A stretch of 64,000 nt of DNA from Chamaecyparis obtusa (lineage: Eukaryota; Streptophyta; Pinopsida; Cupressales; Cupressaceae): assembly GCA_027943335.1 (NCBI GenBank), contig BSBK01001160.1, positions 1 to 64,000 of the forward strand, in the 5' to 3' direction. The notes under the pieces were generated by a model. That model was not told the origin of the DNA, made no database searches, and saw only the letters and a program-made list of their open reading frames with translations. A program made the translations under genes and the position numbers. Shown in pieces: positions 1 through 11,310 of the stretch (the stretch's first letter is position 1; each line of letters opens with the position of its first letter).

Positions 1-351
1 GATGCATACCTTATCATGTTGTGGGTGCAGATGGCGTCAACTAGTGGTTGAGTTTTATTTTTGTAGTTTTGGACAAGGCAATGCCTATTGTGCCCATCTA
101 AGGCAAGCTACTAGATATATACAGACATTGCCAGATGGGGGGTTACCATGTGAACCTATTTGAGCCAATGGCTCATCTCTAAACAACATATGAGGAGGTG
201 CAAGCCTCCCTCATCTAGAGAGAAATGAAACTTGCCACCATGACAGGGCAGAGAGACAAGATGAGTCTTGAGCTGCAAAGCATGCCAAGGGAGAAAGACC
301 AGGATTTGTGGGAGTGAGACCATGAGGCAGTTGAGGTTGAGAGTGTTGACT
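1..351. repeat. Direct repeat copy 1 flanking the TA-rich array
   Basis: This stretch reappears at 1553-1904 with only scattered substitutions. Both copies contain the landmarks 'gcagatggcgtcaactagtgg' (less one base) and 'cctattttgagcc'-like text near the middle. Copy 1 continues beyond 351 into unique sequence (352-695), while copy 2 breaks off at about 1904. No protein family was recognised in either copy. The arrangement suggests a tandem duplication of at least 1.55 kb whose second copy was truncated. The left limit lies outside the window. Confidence 0.8.
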
Positions 352-695
352 ATCCGCCACCATAGATAGGAGTAGAGGGTTCCCCCGTGAGGAATCCTTT
401 GAGGAGTCTCCCACAAAAACAACAACAAAAAGAGAGGAGAGATCGAGACAAAGGCAACGAGTGGGATCATCATCACTTGTTGCATCCACACCTGTGCAAC
501 TCCCACTAGTGGTGTTACCTATATAGAGATCACCTGCACCCTTGTCTCCATATGGTGAGGGTGACACCACCAACACCATTATTGGGAACCTCGGGGGCAT
601 CAGGCAGTCGTGTGCCCCCAACTGACCAAGACTAGCAGACGAAAGACCCAGATATAAATGAATCATTTGATATAATGGTTGTTGATGTTCATTTG
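352..695. other. Non-coding spacer, nothing recognised
   Basis: This is mixed-composition sequence between the first direct-repeat copy and the microsatellite. It holds a short purine-rich stretch near 420-455. Open frames here are short and overlap on both strands, with no domain recognised. It belongs to the same duplicated unit as 1-351 but has no counterpart after the second copy. Confidence 0.4.
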
Positions 696-751
696 TTATA
701 TACATAGATATATATATATATATGTACATATATATACATATCTATATATAC

Positions 752-813
<62 letters not shown>

Positions 814-865
814 ACATGTATACATGTATGTACATATCTATATACATATCTATATACATATCTAT

Positions 866-943
<78 letters not shown>

Positions 944-1110
944 TACATATATATACACATATATATACATATACATATATACATATACATATATATTATA
1001 TACATATATATACATATATATGTATATACATATATACATATATATGTATATATATACATATACATATATACATATATATGTATATGTATAGATATACATA
1101 TATATGTATA

Positions 1111-1179
<69 letters not shown>

Positions 1180-1524
1180 CATATATATGTATACATATAT
1201 ATGTATATATGTATATATGCATATATATGTATACATATATATGTATATATGTATGTATGTATGTATATATATATGTATGTATGTATATATATATATGTAT
1301 GTATGTATATATATATGTATATATACATATATATGTATACATATATACATATATATGTATACATATATACATATATATGTATACATATATACATATATTT
1401 GTATACATATATACATATATATGTATACATATATAAATATATATGTATACATATATACATATATATGTATACATATATACATATATATGTATACATATAT
1501 ACATATATATCTATATATATATAT
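696..1524. repeat. Compound TA/TG microsatellite with a 22-bp higher-order unit
   Basis: About 830 bases of almost pure TA-rich sequence. It contains (TG)13 at 757-782, long (AT)n runs around 890-940 and 1119-1178, and GTAT-type runs around 1240-1320. From about 1317 to 1512 the array becomes regular: a 22-base unit made of GTATACATATATACATATAT plus AT recurs about eight times. Open frames on both strands only reflect the simple repeat and are not genes. The array should form strong hairpins and is probably length-polymorphic. Confidence 0.97.
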
Positions 1525-1552
1525 TATATCTATTTATATGTATCATTGGTAT

Positions 1553-1904
1553 TGATGCATACCTTATCACATTGTGGGTGCAGATGGCGTCAACTAGTGG
1601 TTGGGTTTTATTTTTGTAGTTTTGGACAAGGCAATGCCTATCATGCCCATCTAGGGCAAGCTACTAGATATATACAGACATTGCCAAATGGGGGGTTACC
1701 ATGTGAACCTATTTGAGCCAATGGCTCATCTCTAAACAACATATGAGGAGGTGCAAGCCTCCCTCATCTAGAGAGAAATGAAACTTGCCACCATGACAGG
1801 GTAGAGAGACAAGATGAGTCTTGAGCTACAAAGCATGCCAAGGGAGAAAGACCAGGCTGTGTGGGAGTGAGACCATGAGGCAGATGAGGTTGAGAGTGTT
1901 GACT
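1553..1904. repeat. Direct repeat copy 2 flanking the TA-rich array
   Basis: Near-identical partner of 1-351 in the same orientation. The match stops abruptly after 'gttgacta' at about 1904, where copy 1 continues differently. The duplicated unit therefore comprises this block plus the microsatellite, or an LTR-like pair whose interior became simple repeat. No TG...CA termini, primer site or TSD were found, so a tandem duplication is preferred. Confidence 0.8.
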
Positions 1905-4446
1905 AGGCATGTGACACCCTTCACGTCTCGGTTGATGAGCTTTAGCAGTATGTTGATGTGACCCTAAGTGGCTCTATAGCTGATCTAGACCACCCTTGAG
2001 TGTGCATGATGAAATGAGAGTTAGTACATGCTCGTTAGAGGGAGATTGTAACACCCTATCGAGGAACCCGAGAGGACAACTCCAAAATCTAAGAAAAGGA
2101 ATATAATTTTTTTTTGAAACAAAGAATACATCTAGCATTACAATAATAATTACATATAACATTAACTTATCAATATTAAATGAGAGCATGAAAGCTAAAC
2201 ATAAGTCAGATAGAAGTTTTCTCTTAGGTTCCCCAACATCGCTACTAACAATGAATAACATTCAAAACTAATACATTAAGGCCATCATGAAACTATGAAC
2301 AAGTTTACAATATTAAGTATTATAACCAAATAACATGAAGCCACATGATCAAATCAATATCAACATATTTACCCACTTTATTCTTTACAACACAAGTAAG
2401 AAGAGATACATGTTACACCTACAAATTACAAGTCACCACTGAAACACATCGACATAGACATTTTATATTCATCTTCTCAAAGAGATTACAATATTGCATC
2501 ATTACATCGACTTGAAGCTATATAATGAGATACTATCAATCATAGAAATCATCTAAACACATGAATAAGAAATTGCAGAGAAGAAGATGCACAACCATTC
2601 CAGCTCTCGATCAACTTTGAAAATACTCGATGGGTAATATATTTTCCATCAACCACATGGAACCTTGAGGTCCTCTCCCTTGAGATAGGAGAAAACACAA
2701 GGCCCTACACCACACAAGAAACACATGCAAGGCAACAAATAATGAACAACCAAATCAAGGAATAACATGGGAAAAATAATCAAGTAAACAATAGGGATAA
2801 TATAAGATACCCAGAGGCAAAACAAAAGGCTAAATGGAGGGAATCCTAAGATACATGCAAGAGAGTGTCATCACATAGCTCCCACTCCTGGGTTATCCTA
2901 GCAATGTATAACCCTCTCTTCAGACTCCAGCCCCAGGTAAAACTCATGTGGAACTGACAACCTTTCATGAGGACAAGGAAGTTGATTTTCTAGATCAATG
3001 CCTCCATGAATGACCAAACCTTCTCCAGCCCATCATTGTTTATACATACACTCAAGACTATGAGTGAGGCTTCTCAATTATCTTTTTAATGTGTATCCCA
3101 ACCCAATTCATTTTATTATATTTTTACTTGATTAAAACTTCACAATGAGTTATCTTGGACTGACCACTTTGGGCCTCGGTCCCAATTGCAAGCCACTCTC
3201 CTAGCAATGCTCATAGAAAACCCTCCTATTCTCCAAAATGAAAACCCAAAAGAATGAACAAAGAAATAATCTCAAATGAATCCTCAATACATCCTCATAA
3301 TTGAAGAAACTAAATAAGCAAAGTTTGGAGTATAAACTTAAAATCATTAATAGGATCCACAATGCCATCAACATAGAAGTGGCATCAAAATCCAAATCAT
3401 AAATGTCTCAAACTGATAACTCATTGGAGCATCTCTACGTTCCCAAATCACAAATAATAAACTAGATATAACATAACTCACACATAGGATCCTTTGGATC
3501 CATTCATCAATATCATAGCACACTCATCTTTAAAAGATAAAATCCAACCATAAAATGTTCAAGAACAAAGTCGACCCTCCTATGACCTCAATTACATAGT
3601 TAGGCCTCAAATAAGCATAACACAATGACCACAGTTATATCATCATTTCATCAAATTTTTGTAGTGTAACTTCATACAATATCTATCTCTCCTTAGAACG
3701 TCAACTATCCGTTAAAATTTTTATTTGCAAGCCACAACTACCATAATCCTTAGAATATAACACTTTTGTATTAATCAACATTTAATGAATTATATACTTT
3801 AAAAAATAATGATTCCTTCCAATTCTAATATGCAAGGATGAGCAAACACTATATTCTTTCTATAACATGTCAAAGTATAGTTCATCAGGACTACACATCA
3901 AGACTCGGGAGGGGCACTCGATGGACACATGATTCCCTATATCATCTTCCTTGCATACACTCACCAAGCCCACCTTAAACATTCTTGGTAAGGAAAATAC
4001 ATCACGACATACGACCAACCTTTGAAAGGACACCAGGAAGAAATTGGTTCAGCCACCAAATTTCAAACATAGAAGAAATTAAGTTGTCAATTTCAACAAT
4101 AAATAAGATAAATATTAAATCATTCACAACAGTAAATAAAACACAAAATGAATCTCATAAGTTGTGGATAAAAAATCATAGAAAAATGACAAATAAGTTG
4201 CTAATGCACACAGTGAAATATAAAACTCATTTTAAAATGACACAAATGTCCCTATATGGTTAGATGCTAGCCATTCAATGAGGAAGAGGAACCATTTGTC
4301 TGGTGACATAAATAATTGGTTTTACACAAACCTCAGGATATACTAGAACTATGAAAGATTACTTGCCACAAGGGTTTTCCATTCTAAAACAAGGACACAT
4401 GCTAAGAGAACACAATGACCTCATGAGACCCAGTGTAGAAAAATGA

Positions 4447-4458
4447 GCTCTGATACTA
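4447..4458 (-). promoter_or_regulatory. Primer binding site of the 2047-4575 element
   Basis: The minus strand reads TAGTATCAGAGC two bases after the LTR end. It matches the common plant primer site TGGTATCAGAGC (initiator tRNA-Met 3' end) except for one base. It gives the element a minus-strand orientation. Confidence 0.55.
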
Positions 4459-4460
4459 GA

Positions 4461-4575
4461 TGTAACACCCCCCGCTAGGGAACTTGCGAGGAAAACTTTA
4501 TAAATTAAAAAAAATGTTTTCCTTTTTCTTAGTTTATAAAGTTCTCCTCTTGGGTTCCCTAGTGGGGGTGTTACA
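4461..4575 (-). repeat. Short foldback LTR (115 bp)
   Basis: The two ends are nearly perfect inverted repeats of about 44 bases (4461-4504 and 4533-4575) around an A/T-rich centre, so the block can fold into one long hairpin. It starts TG and ends CA when read on the minus strand, and a primer-site-like motif follows it directly. An LTR that is almost wholly palindromic is unusual. Confidence 0.6.
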
Positions 4576-4580
4576 GAGAT

Positions 4581-5113
4581 GTAGATGCAAGTATAGTTGG
4601 TATGGGTGAGACGAGAGCTTAGGGGGTTGCATGTAGTGAGCTTAGCTACTTGGTTTTGACATGTTTTAGTGCGCCAACCTCTATGAGATCCAGATCCACT
4701 GGGTCCAATAGGCTCAAGGACTCATGTTCTAGAGTCTTGAGTTTTTTTATATAGGATATATTTAACATTCTTTGTATACACATTGTAATTGGGGTAATTT
4801 AGTAATCTGCAATAACAATAAGATCTCAACCACAAGAAGATTGTCAATAGCAGTTAGTATCCCAAAATCGAAAGAGGAAACAAAAATACAAGAATACATA
4901 CACAAAACCAAGATACTGAAATCAAATAACACAAAAGCTTATGAAAACCAAAAGTCCTCTGTCATTGTTCTCATTTTCTATGTGAATGTCAGATTCTTAG
5001 AATTAAGCTCAAAGTGTGCTAGCATAAGAATTCAAAGTGTGTGGTTCCTTGAATGAGAGAATTAACTCTCTATTTTATAAGAATTTTGGGGGTTTGAATT
5101 AGGATTTATTGAT
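4581..5113. other. Intergenic DNA, no feature recognised
   Basis: Continuation of the sequence that was interrupted by the 2047-4575 element. Open frames are short and show no domain. It contains no repeat unit recognised elsewhere in the window. Confidence 0.4.
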
Positions 5114-5360
5114 TGATGGGTTGATTGGTGAGGTGGAAGAGCTAACTCAAAGTGAGCAAGAGTTCAACTCAACTTTATTGTGTTGATAAGAGGATTGACT
5201 AATGAGGTGGAAGAGTTAACTCAAAGTGAGTAGGAGTTCAACTCAACTTGATTGCCCTAATAAGAGGATTGACTGATGGGGTGGAAGAGTTAACTCAAAG
5301 TGAGGAGTTCAACTCAATTTGATTGCCTCAATTGGTGGGTTGACTACTGAGGTGGAATAG
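5114..5360. repeat. Minisatellite, 74-bp unit, about 3.3 copies
   Basis: The landmark 'gaggtggaagag' and its variants start at 5130, 5204, 5278 and 5349, giving periods of 74, 74 and 71. Each unit also carries 'taactcaaagtgag' and 'gagttcaactcaa'. Units differ by a few substitutions and one small deletion. Spacing is direct with no spacers, so this is not a CRISPR array. Confidence 0.85.
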
Positions 5361-5525
5361 AAAACTAAATAGATTGATTAGCTAGGAGATAATTGGGGGG
5401 TTAAGAGTTGTGATTGAGAAGTTAACTCAAGGTGAGTATGAGTTAGAATTTAGGAGGATAATATGATTTAAATAAATAAAATAAATTATTTACTTACACG
5501 TGGAGAATTTATAAATAAATAATTT

Positions 5526-6480
5526 TATTTTTTTTAGGTAAGCTCTGCCTAGGGGGCAGTACCCTTTGTATTACTGAAAAATAAATTACATAATATTGGA
5601 GTTGTCTCTCCATTACAAAAAAGGTTACACAAAAAACAAACTAAGCTATCCTTTTCAATGATATAGATATCCAATCCCCTTGCCAATAGAGATCAACCTC
5701 ACTGCTATCTCCGTTGTGAATAGTTGATCGTTGGCCTGGTAGAAGGCCTCAAACTTGGACATATCGTACTCCTTTGCTATGGATGTCTTAAACAATGCTC
5801 ATGCCTTCTTCATAGTCTTCTTCTTTCCTTCATCTTCCTCACAAAAGTATGCCGCCAAACCACCACCAGAGAGGCTAGTGTCTATCAGATCCAAAGCAAT
5901 GGTCACCTCTAAATAAATATCCTCCTCAATCATTCTGCGAACCATACCATTTGCTATCACTAGATGGACCAAGACTTGAATAATGGGCAAGAAGAGATCA
6001 TAGACGAGCTTCCCATCATGTACATGACCTCCTGCCCAATACTCAACTCCCAATAAGAAGATTATGGTATCCTTCTCTTGGTCATTGGCGTGTTTGAAGA
6101 TCCTAGTAACTTGCTCTGCCGACGTTTCCACCATCGCTGCCTCCTGCTCGCACCTGCATCTATTTCCCAAGACACTCGCCATCTCCTCTTGCTAACCCCT
6201 GCAGATGATGCATATTGAGGAAGACATTGCTCCTTAAAAAGGCTCGGGATGTCCTTCCTCTGGTATGTTACTGCAATATTCTCTACGTAGGACTGAGGCA
6301 GTATGGGCGAGGGCCATGTGATTACTATCTGTCGAGCCGCCTATTTTGTCTAATCTCTACAATGTTCTTGATTGCAATAGTCCTTCAAATATCTATGTGG
6401 AAGTGAACGTTCAATTTTCTCACTGAATATTCCACTTTCATCAATCAAAGTGCCCAATTCTTTCATTATCCAATACCTTT
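5526..6480 (-). mobile_element. Minus-strand retroposed sequence with 3' A-tail
   Basis: An intron-free ORF (see 5655-6182) is followed on the minus strand by a 3' untranslated stretch ending in an A-rich tail (plus-strand T-run at about 5526-5536). The segment is more GC-rich than the AT-rich DNA on both sides. This is the layout of a processed pseudogene or LINE-mobilised mRNA. The 5' limit is uncertain, at about 6200-6480. Only weak TSD candidates (TAATAATT-like) are visible. It could also be the 3' part of an unrecognised LINE. Confidence 0.5.
5655..6182 (-). pseudogene. Retroposed ORF of unknown function, one premature stop
   Basis: On the minus strand a good-context start (purine at -3, G at +4) opens a 127-residue frame that ends at a TGA at 5799-5801. 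The same frame stays open for 47 further codons to a stop at 5655-5657, so the ancestral product was probably about 175 residues. The protein begins MASVLGNRCRC, has a mid region rich in hydrophobic residues (FLPIIQVLVHLVI), and a Lys-rich patch just before the TGA. I do not recognise the family. The lack of introns, the A-tail and the AT-rich flanks suggest a reverse-transcribed mRNA. It may be transcribed only if a host promoter lies upstream, and none was identified. Confidence 0.5.
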
Positions 6481-6833
6481 TCTAATAATTACTTATTTAT
6501 TTATGAGAGGGATAATTTATTTATTTAAATAAATATAATTTATTTAATCATGAGGAGAAATTAATTTAATTATTACATAAATGCAATAATAATAAGAAAG
6601 AGAGAATCTTAATTAAATATGGTTATTTAGTTAATTATAATGAGATAGGGAATAATCAAATAATGTTTAATTAGTTAATTACTTTATAGATGAATAGTTG
6701 ATGAAATAAATAGGTAATTAATTAAAATCACTTAATTATGGAATTTATATGGAAATGATGATTTTGAATTTAGTATATAGTACAAGGACACAAATTGACT
6801 AAATAATATTTAACAATTTAAGATTAATGTTAG
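6481..6833. other. AT-rich DNA flanking the Tat-1 3' LTR
   Basis: A/T-rich sequence full of TTAATTA and ATTTATTTA words, with no gene seen. Its last five bases (gttag) adjoin the Tat-1 LTR and would be one target-site copy. The partner is not in this window because the array continues past the right edge. Confidence 0.4.
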
Positions 6834-7992
6834 TGTATCACCTAAAATGTAGTGTTAAAGAACATAAAACAAGCTAAATATTCAACGATACAAACTAGAT
6901 AAACACTTATGAGAAGACCTACAAAAATACAAGAAAATAAACCATGAAGGATGCAAACCTCGTCCTCCAAGAAGTCTCCAAATGTGTAGAGGATTTGTCC
7001 AATATGGGATATGTCTGCTCAAGATGCTTCAAGGTTCAAATGTGGAGGGATTTTGGCATTATAAGGGTATGATTTAGTGTTTTGTTCTTCAAATGGTATG
7101 GTAACTTTTCTCAAATGGTGGATGATTTGTGAGGAGAAGAGGGTTTAATTTATAGGCAAGAGGAGGATGAAATGGACGGTCAAGGTGCAAACCTGAAGAA
7201 GGTTGGATATGCATTTGAGAGAGAGCACATGGATTGTGCTTTTTCAAATACCTCTCATTGTGACAAGTGTCACAAGAAGAGAGGTTTGGAAGAAAGGGGG
7301 AATGTGACCATTTTGGGAGATGTGAGAGGGGACAAATGTGTAAGAAGGAGATGGAGTGTGTAAGAGAGATGTAAGAGCATTTAATGTTGAGATGAGGTGA
7401 GAGAGTTGGGGGATGTGAGGATGCGGCATGAGGGTTGACTTGGGTTGGGTTACGATTTCTTAATCCATGGATTATGATTGTGCAAATGTTTAGGGAATGA
7501 TTAGGTTGGATTATGAGGCAAGTGGGAGAATTAGGAGGATGTGATGGGAGGAGAGAGAATGAGTGAAGGGTTGGATTATCTAATCATGGGTCATGAGCTA
7601 ATTAAGGAGGATTAGTATGTGTGAATGGGTTGGGTTGAGTTAGAACTCAACGTTAGCTAGTTGGGATAGGTTAGGTTAGGGGTTAAAGTTAGGAGCCATG
7701 TGCCCAAATTAGATTAAATGTATTATTTAATTCCAAGTGGGAGGAAAAAGATATTTATGAATTAATTTGAATAGATGAATAAATTTATTTAAATTAATTA
7801 AACAAAGGGATTTAATTAATTATGAGACTATGGGTTTCCATTAGATAATTAATTGGACTATAGTTAATTAATTTAATTAATTAATTATGGGATGACATAA
7901 ATTAATTAAATATTAAATATTTAATTGATTAATGTCGTAGGAGAGGATTAAATAGGATTACTTAATTGTGTAATCAGATTTAGGTGTCTATA
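6834..7992 (-). repeat. Tat-1 3' LTR
   Basis: Aligns along its length with 45312-46513. On the minus strand it starts TATAGACACC (the other copy has TGTAGACAC) and ends GGTGATACA. It is preceded on that strand by the purine tract at 7993-8006. It contains runs of TTAATTAA and a GGGTTGGGTTGAGTTAG segment. It is about 40 bp shorter than the other LTR. Confidence 0.8.
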
Positions 7993-8006
7993 TTTTGCCC
8001 CTCTTC
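7993..8006 (-). promoter_or_regulatory. Tat-1 polypurine tract
   Basis: The minus strand reads GAAGAGGGGCAAAA directly before the 3' LTR. This is the expected site of plus-strand DNA priming. The same motif adjoins the LTR at 46514. Confidence 0.7.
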
Positions 8007-8426
8007 GACATGATGTTAAAATAACACTATTTCGAAGACGTGTTTAAAATTATAGACAACGTGATGAATCACCAGAAAATGAGGTTGCCCCAAAATACGT
8101 AAAAAAAGAAGTTTAGATTGGGTGATGCCCCCTCAAAAGGGCGGTAGGGAAAGAAAAATGGGCCCATGTGGCGTCTCAAAAGGAAGAAAGGATTTCGCAA
8201 AACTGGAAGGAAAAGAATGATAAGGAGCGAAAAGATGGTTACACGGGAAAGAAAATAAGGGTGAGAGGGAAAAGGGGAAAAACTGGGATGATGGGGGGCT
8301 ATGGGAAGGAATGACGTGTCACAAGATTCCCTTTACAAGGGTCAAGAGGACCAGAAAGGAGTTATTTGTGCATATCCAAGATTAGTTATTTCTTTGAGAT
8401 TTTGAGCTCTGATATTGCATTGTCCG

Positions 8427-10260
8427 ATGGCAAGAGGAGGGAGACCGAGGCACAAGGAAGACATTGTGAGGAGAGTTCAACAACATTGGGCACCAGATAG
8501 ACAGGTAGGGTCAAAAAACTGTTATTTGTCCTTCATAGTTTTGCATTTATTTCAATGTTTATATTGCAAAATTATGATCATTTAGGCTCAGGATCAGCGG
8601 GATCACCCTCGAGACTTGCAGGATCGTGATCCCACAAGAAATTGCTAGATGTAGGGGCTCAGGGAAGGTTGGGGGAATTTATGGTGGGATCACCAAAGAT
8701 TAGGGGTTTTCAGGATTTTTGGTGAGAACGCAATCTTGCGATCCCACGATGAACTTTTGGTAGGATCGCGATTCCACACCAAATGGATAGGGGAGGGGAA
8801 AATTATACAATCCCACAAGGGATCACAAGGGTAGGAAAAAGCTGCTGTGGGAATGTGTTCCTACAGTTGTACGAATGGGAATAGGTTATGTGATCCGAAA
8901 CCTATGGGATTGAGAGAACTAGGATGTTTGTGGGATCATAGGTTTAACCTGCGGGATCGCGAGAGGGAGGGTTAAAAAATAATGTAGGAGGGGACAAGTT
9001 CAGGGGATGAATAGTTAGGATTGACAGGCTAGAATTTGGTAGGGAAGAAAATTGACGTAACAAAATTGGATTGGTTGTAGTGGTCCATGGACTGACTGAT
9101 GAGTTAGAAGAGGCATGCCACAACACTATGGGAGGCAAAGCAGTTCACACTGATAGAGTAGACATGGGTGGACATAATTGGCCTATAGGTGGGCATACAT
9201 GGCTATGGTGACATCGCTTTGCAAGAGATGACACTCAGAGACGGTGACCTTACATCTCCCGAAAGGGGAGATGACTGTGACCCTGGAGGATGTTTACAAT
9301 ATTTTTTTCCTACCTATTCGAGAGATAGAGGTCATTGTCGACAATACTATGCAGTAGAAGACATTGACAATATTGGTGGGGCCCAACGTGGTGCCTATAC
9401 TATGACATAAACAACTATTATTGGCGAGATATTTAACAATGAAGTCGACAAAGCATTGAGTGTATTTCTATGTTTGCGGGCTAGTTTTGGGGTATATTTC
9501 CCCTGAGACGAGAGGGATGAGTGTGACACTAGCACTCATCCCCGTGATCATGAGGATTGTGGATGCTAGAGTGCATGCCACCTAGGGATGCTCATGTTGG
9601 ATGAGCTATATCAGGACCTCTATTAGATAGTGTACCATGGTGGGGAGGCATAGGGGCAGAGCATAGGTTTCATGACCTTGCTATAGGTGTGGGGGTGGGA
9701 GCACATTTCTATGTTGAGACCAATGGGGAGGAGGGATAGACAGTAAGATCAACCAGTGGTTTAGAGTTGTGGAGAGCCTCTTATGTATCATGACATAGAT
9801 AACATTGATTATTGGAGAGAGGTTATAAATGAGATTAGGGACAACATCACTTGGAGGCCGTATAGGGGATTGACAGCCTAGCCCAAGGATCATGTACAAT
9901 TATCATATGCCATGACACTGACATACTTGACAGGATGATGGGACTACATCGTGGAGAAATACAAGCCATACCAGGTGGCCAGACAATTCGGGTTCACACA
10001 CAAAGTGCTAGATGCAGAGCACTAGTACTAGCGCATGACCTGAGAGAAGTGCTCAGAGTTTGGGGCCCCTATAGATAGGCAAGGGTTGGTGGATAGGTGG
10101 AGGGCCATTCAAGCCATCCTCTGGGATTGGTTGGGAAGATGGGAAGATGTAGGGAGCACAGTAGAGTACCATGCCTAGTTTAGGAGGCCTTGGGTAGTTA
10201 GTAGGGAAGGGCTACCTCCAGAGGTAGAGAGGGTCAGGGTGGTGGTGGCCTAGGTGGTTA
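8427..10260 (+). pseudogene. Antisense plant-mobile-domain ORF of Tat-1
   Basis: Plus-strand coding traces lie opposite to the element's gag-pol. A putative first exon (8427-8504, 26 codons, beginning MARGGRPRHKED) ends at CAG|GTAGGG, a plausible splice donor. From about 9240 a frame gives a run with LPKGEMTVTLEDVYNIFFLP, the hallmark 'HLP.GEMT.TLEDV..LGLP' core of the plant mobile domain (MAIN/MAIL family). Near 9940-10000 a second piece gives YKPYQVARQFGF, matching the domain's C-terminal part. Frameshifts and stops separate these pieces. PMD ORFs are known passengers of plant transposons, and extra antisense ORFs occur in Tat elements. The function in the element is unknown. Confidence 0.65.
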
Positions 10261-11310
10261 GGAGGGGGGCAAGAAGATATGGTAGCACCTCAAGAGAGGA
10301 GAGGAGCAGCCATTGTGGCACAAGGGAGGCTGGCCCCAAGGAGGGAAGGCAGGAGGGATGTGGGAGACATGTGAGGAGATGTGATGGATGTGGCTGACAG
10401 GGATGGAGGAGGAGGGGGAGGGGATGGAGGAGGGGGGAGATGGGGGTGTAGACAGAGGAGGGGGTGGAGGATAAGTACTACCACGCCCACCACCAGGAGC
10501 AGTACCAGCAGGGACCCCAAGGGTCAGATCATTTGCGGGTGGGGGAGGGGTGGATTTGGTAGCCCAGCTAGCATCTCTACAAGTGACTCATGTGATCACT
10601 CAGTTAGCATAAGCTCTTTAGGATAGGTTGGAGATGATAGATGAGTGAGAATAGATGTAGAGGGAGAGGGATGGACTGTAAGCGAAGTGAGATAGGCTAT
10701 AGGGGGAGAGAAATGGGCTACAAGCAAAGAGGGACCAACTGCATGGAGAGAGAGATTTATTACATGAACAATTAGCCACCTCAAAAATGAGGGGAGGAGG
10801 GAGTGGGGTGGGGGATTCTCAGGAGGTGATGAGGGTGCAGAAGGAGGTCATAGACCTTAGGGAGTAGGTGTGATGGTATAGGGCTATGTACCACACCGTT
10901 GTGCCGCAGGATATGAGAGATAATTATAGGTGGGCTAGACAGTCACGGTCTATAGGCACAGGTACTCAGATTAGGGATGGATACAACCAAAGGACAAGTG
11001 GGAGAATTTTTGGGGTTGGGCCATCATAGAAGATAGGTTAGGAGAGCCACCGACCCGGTCATACACAAAGTCAGCAACGGTTGGCCGGTGGTTCAGTGCA
11101 AATGGTGAAGGTGGAGGGGTCAAGGGTTAGGATGTATGTGGATGGAAGAGGATGAGAGGTGAAAGGGCTGCCATAGGTACCCACACATGTGCATGATATA
11201 GGGATACATAGCACCATGGAGAGACCACCACAAGTACACACACTATTTCAGGATCTATCACAGGTTGCCCCATCCTCAGACATTAAGATGTATCCTCCCC
11301 TAGGAGAGGT
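10261..11310 (+). other. G-rich tail of the antisense ORF
   Basis: Downstream of the PMD pieces the plus strand becomes very G/A-rich. Around 10395-10465 it is a succession of GGAGG and GGGG blocks that would encode Gly/Arg-rich peptide on plus and Pro/Ser-rich peptide on minus. No domain was identified. It is probably the low-complexity C-terminus or 3' untranslated part of the antisense ORF. Confidence 0.4.

Larger units (their letters stand above)
2047..4575 (-). mobile_element. Non-coding LTR-bounded element (2.5 kb) with 5-bp TSD
   Basis: The unit begins TGTAACACC and ends GGTGTTACA, and is flanked on both sides by the 5-bp direct repeat 'gagat' (2042-2046 and 4576-4580). Just inside the right terminal block is a minus-strand sequence resembling a tRNA-Met primer site (TAGTATCAGAGC, 4447-4458), which makes the right block a 5' LTR on the minus strand. 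The left end matches the terminal block for only about 50 bases. The interior has no gag or pol signature and only short open frames. It is best read as an old, non-autonomous TRIM- or LARD-like LTR element. It could instead be a solo LTR with secondary rearrangement. Confidence 0.6.

Noticed and set aside
679..1716. Several long open frames on both strands rich in Tyr, Ile and Met
   Set aside because: They are translations of the TA-rich microsatellite, open only because TATATA and ACATAT contain no stop in some frames.
1..1904. LTR pair around a simple-repeat interior
   Set aside because: No TG...CA ends, primer site, polypurine tract or TSD were found. Tandem duplication explains it better.
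5114..5360. CRISPR-like repeat array
   Set aside because: Units are contiguous without spacers, and the sequence is plant nuclear DNA.
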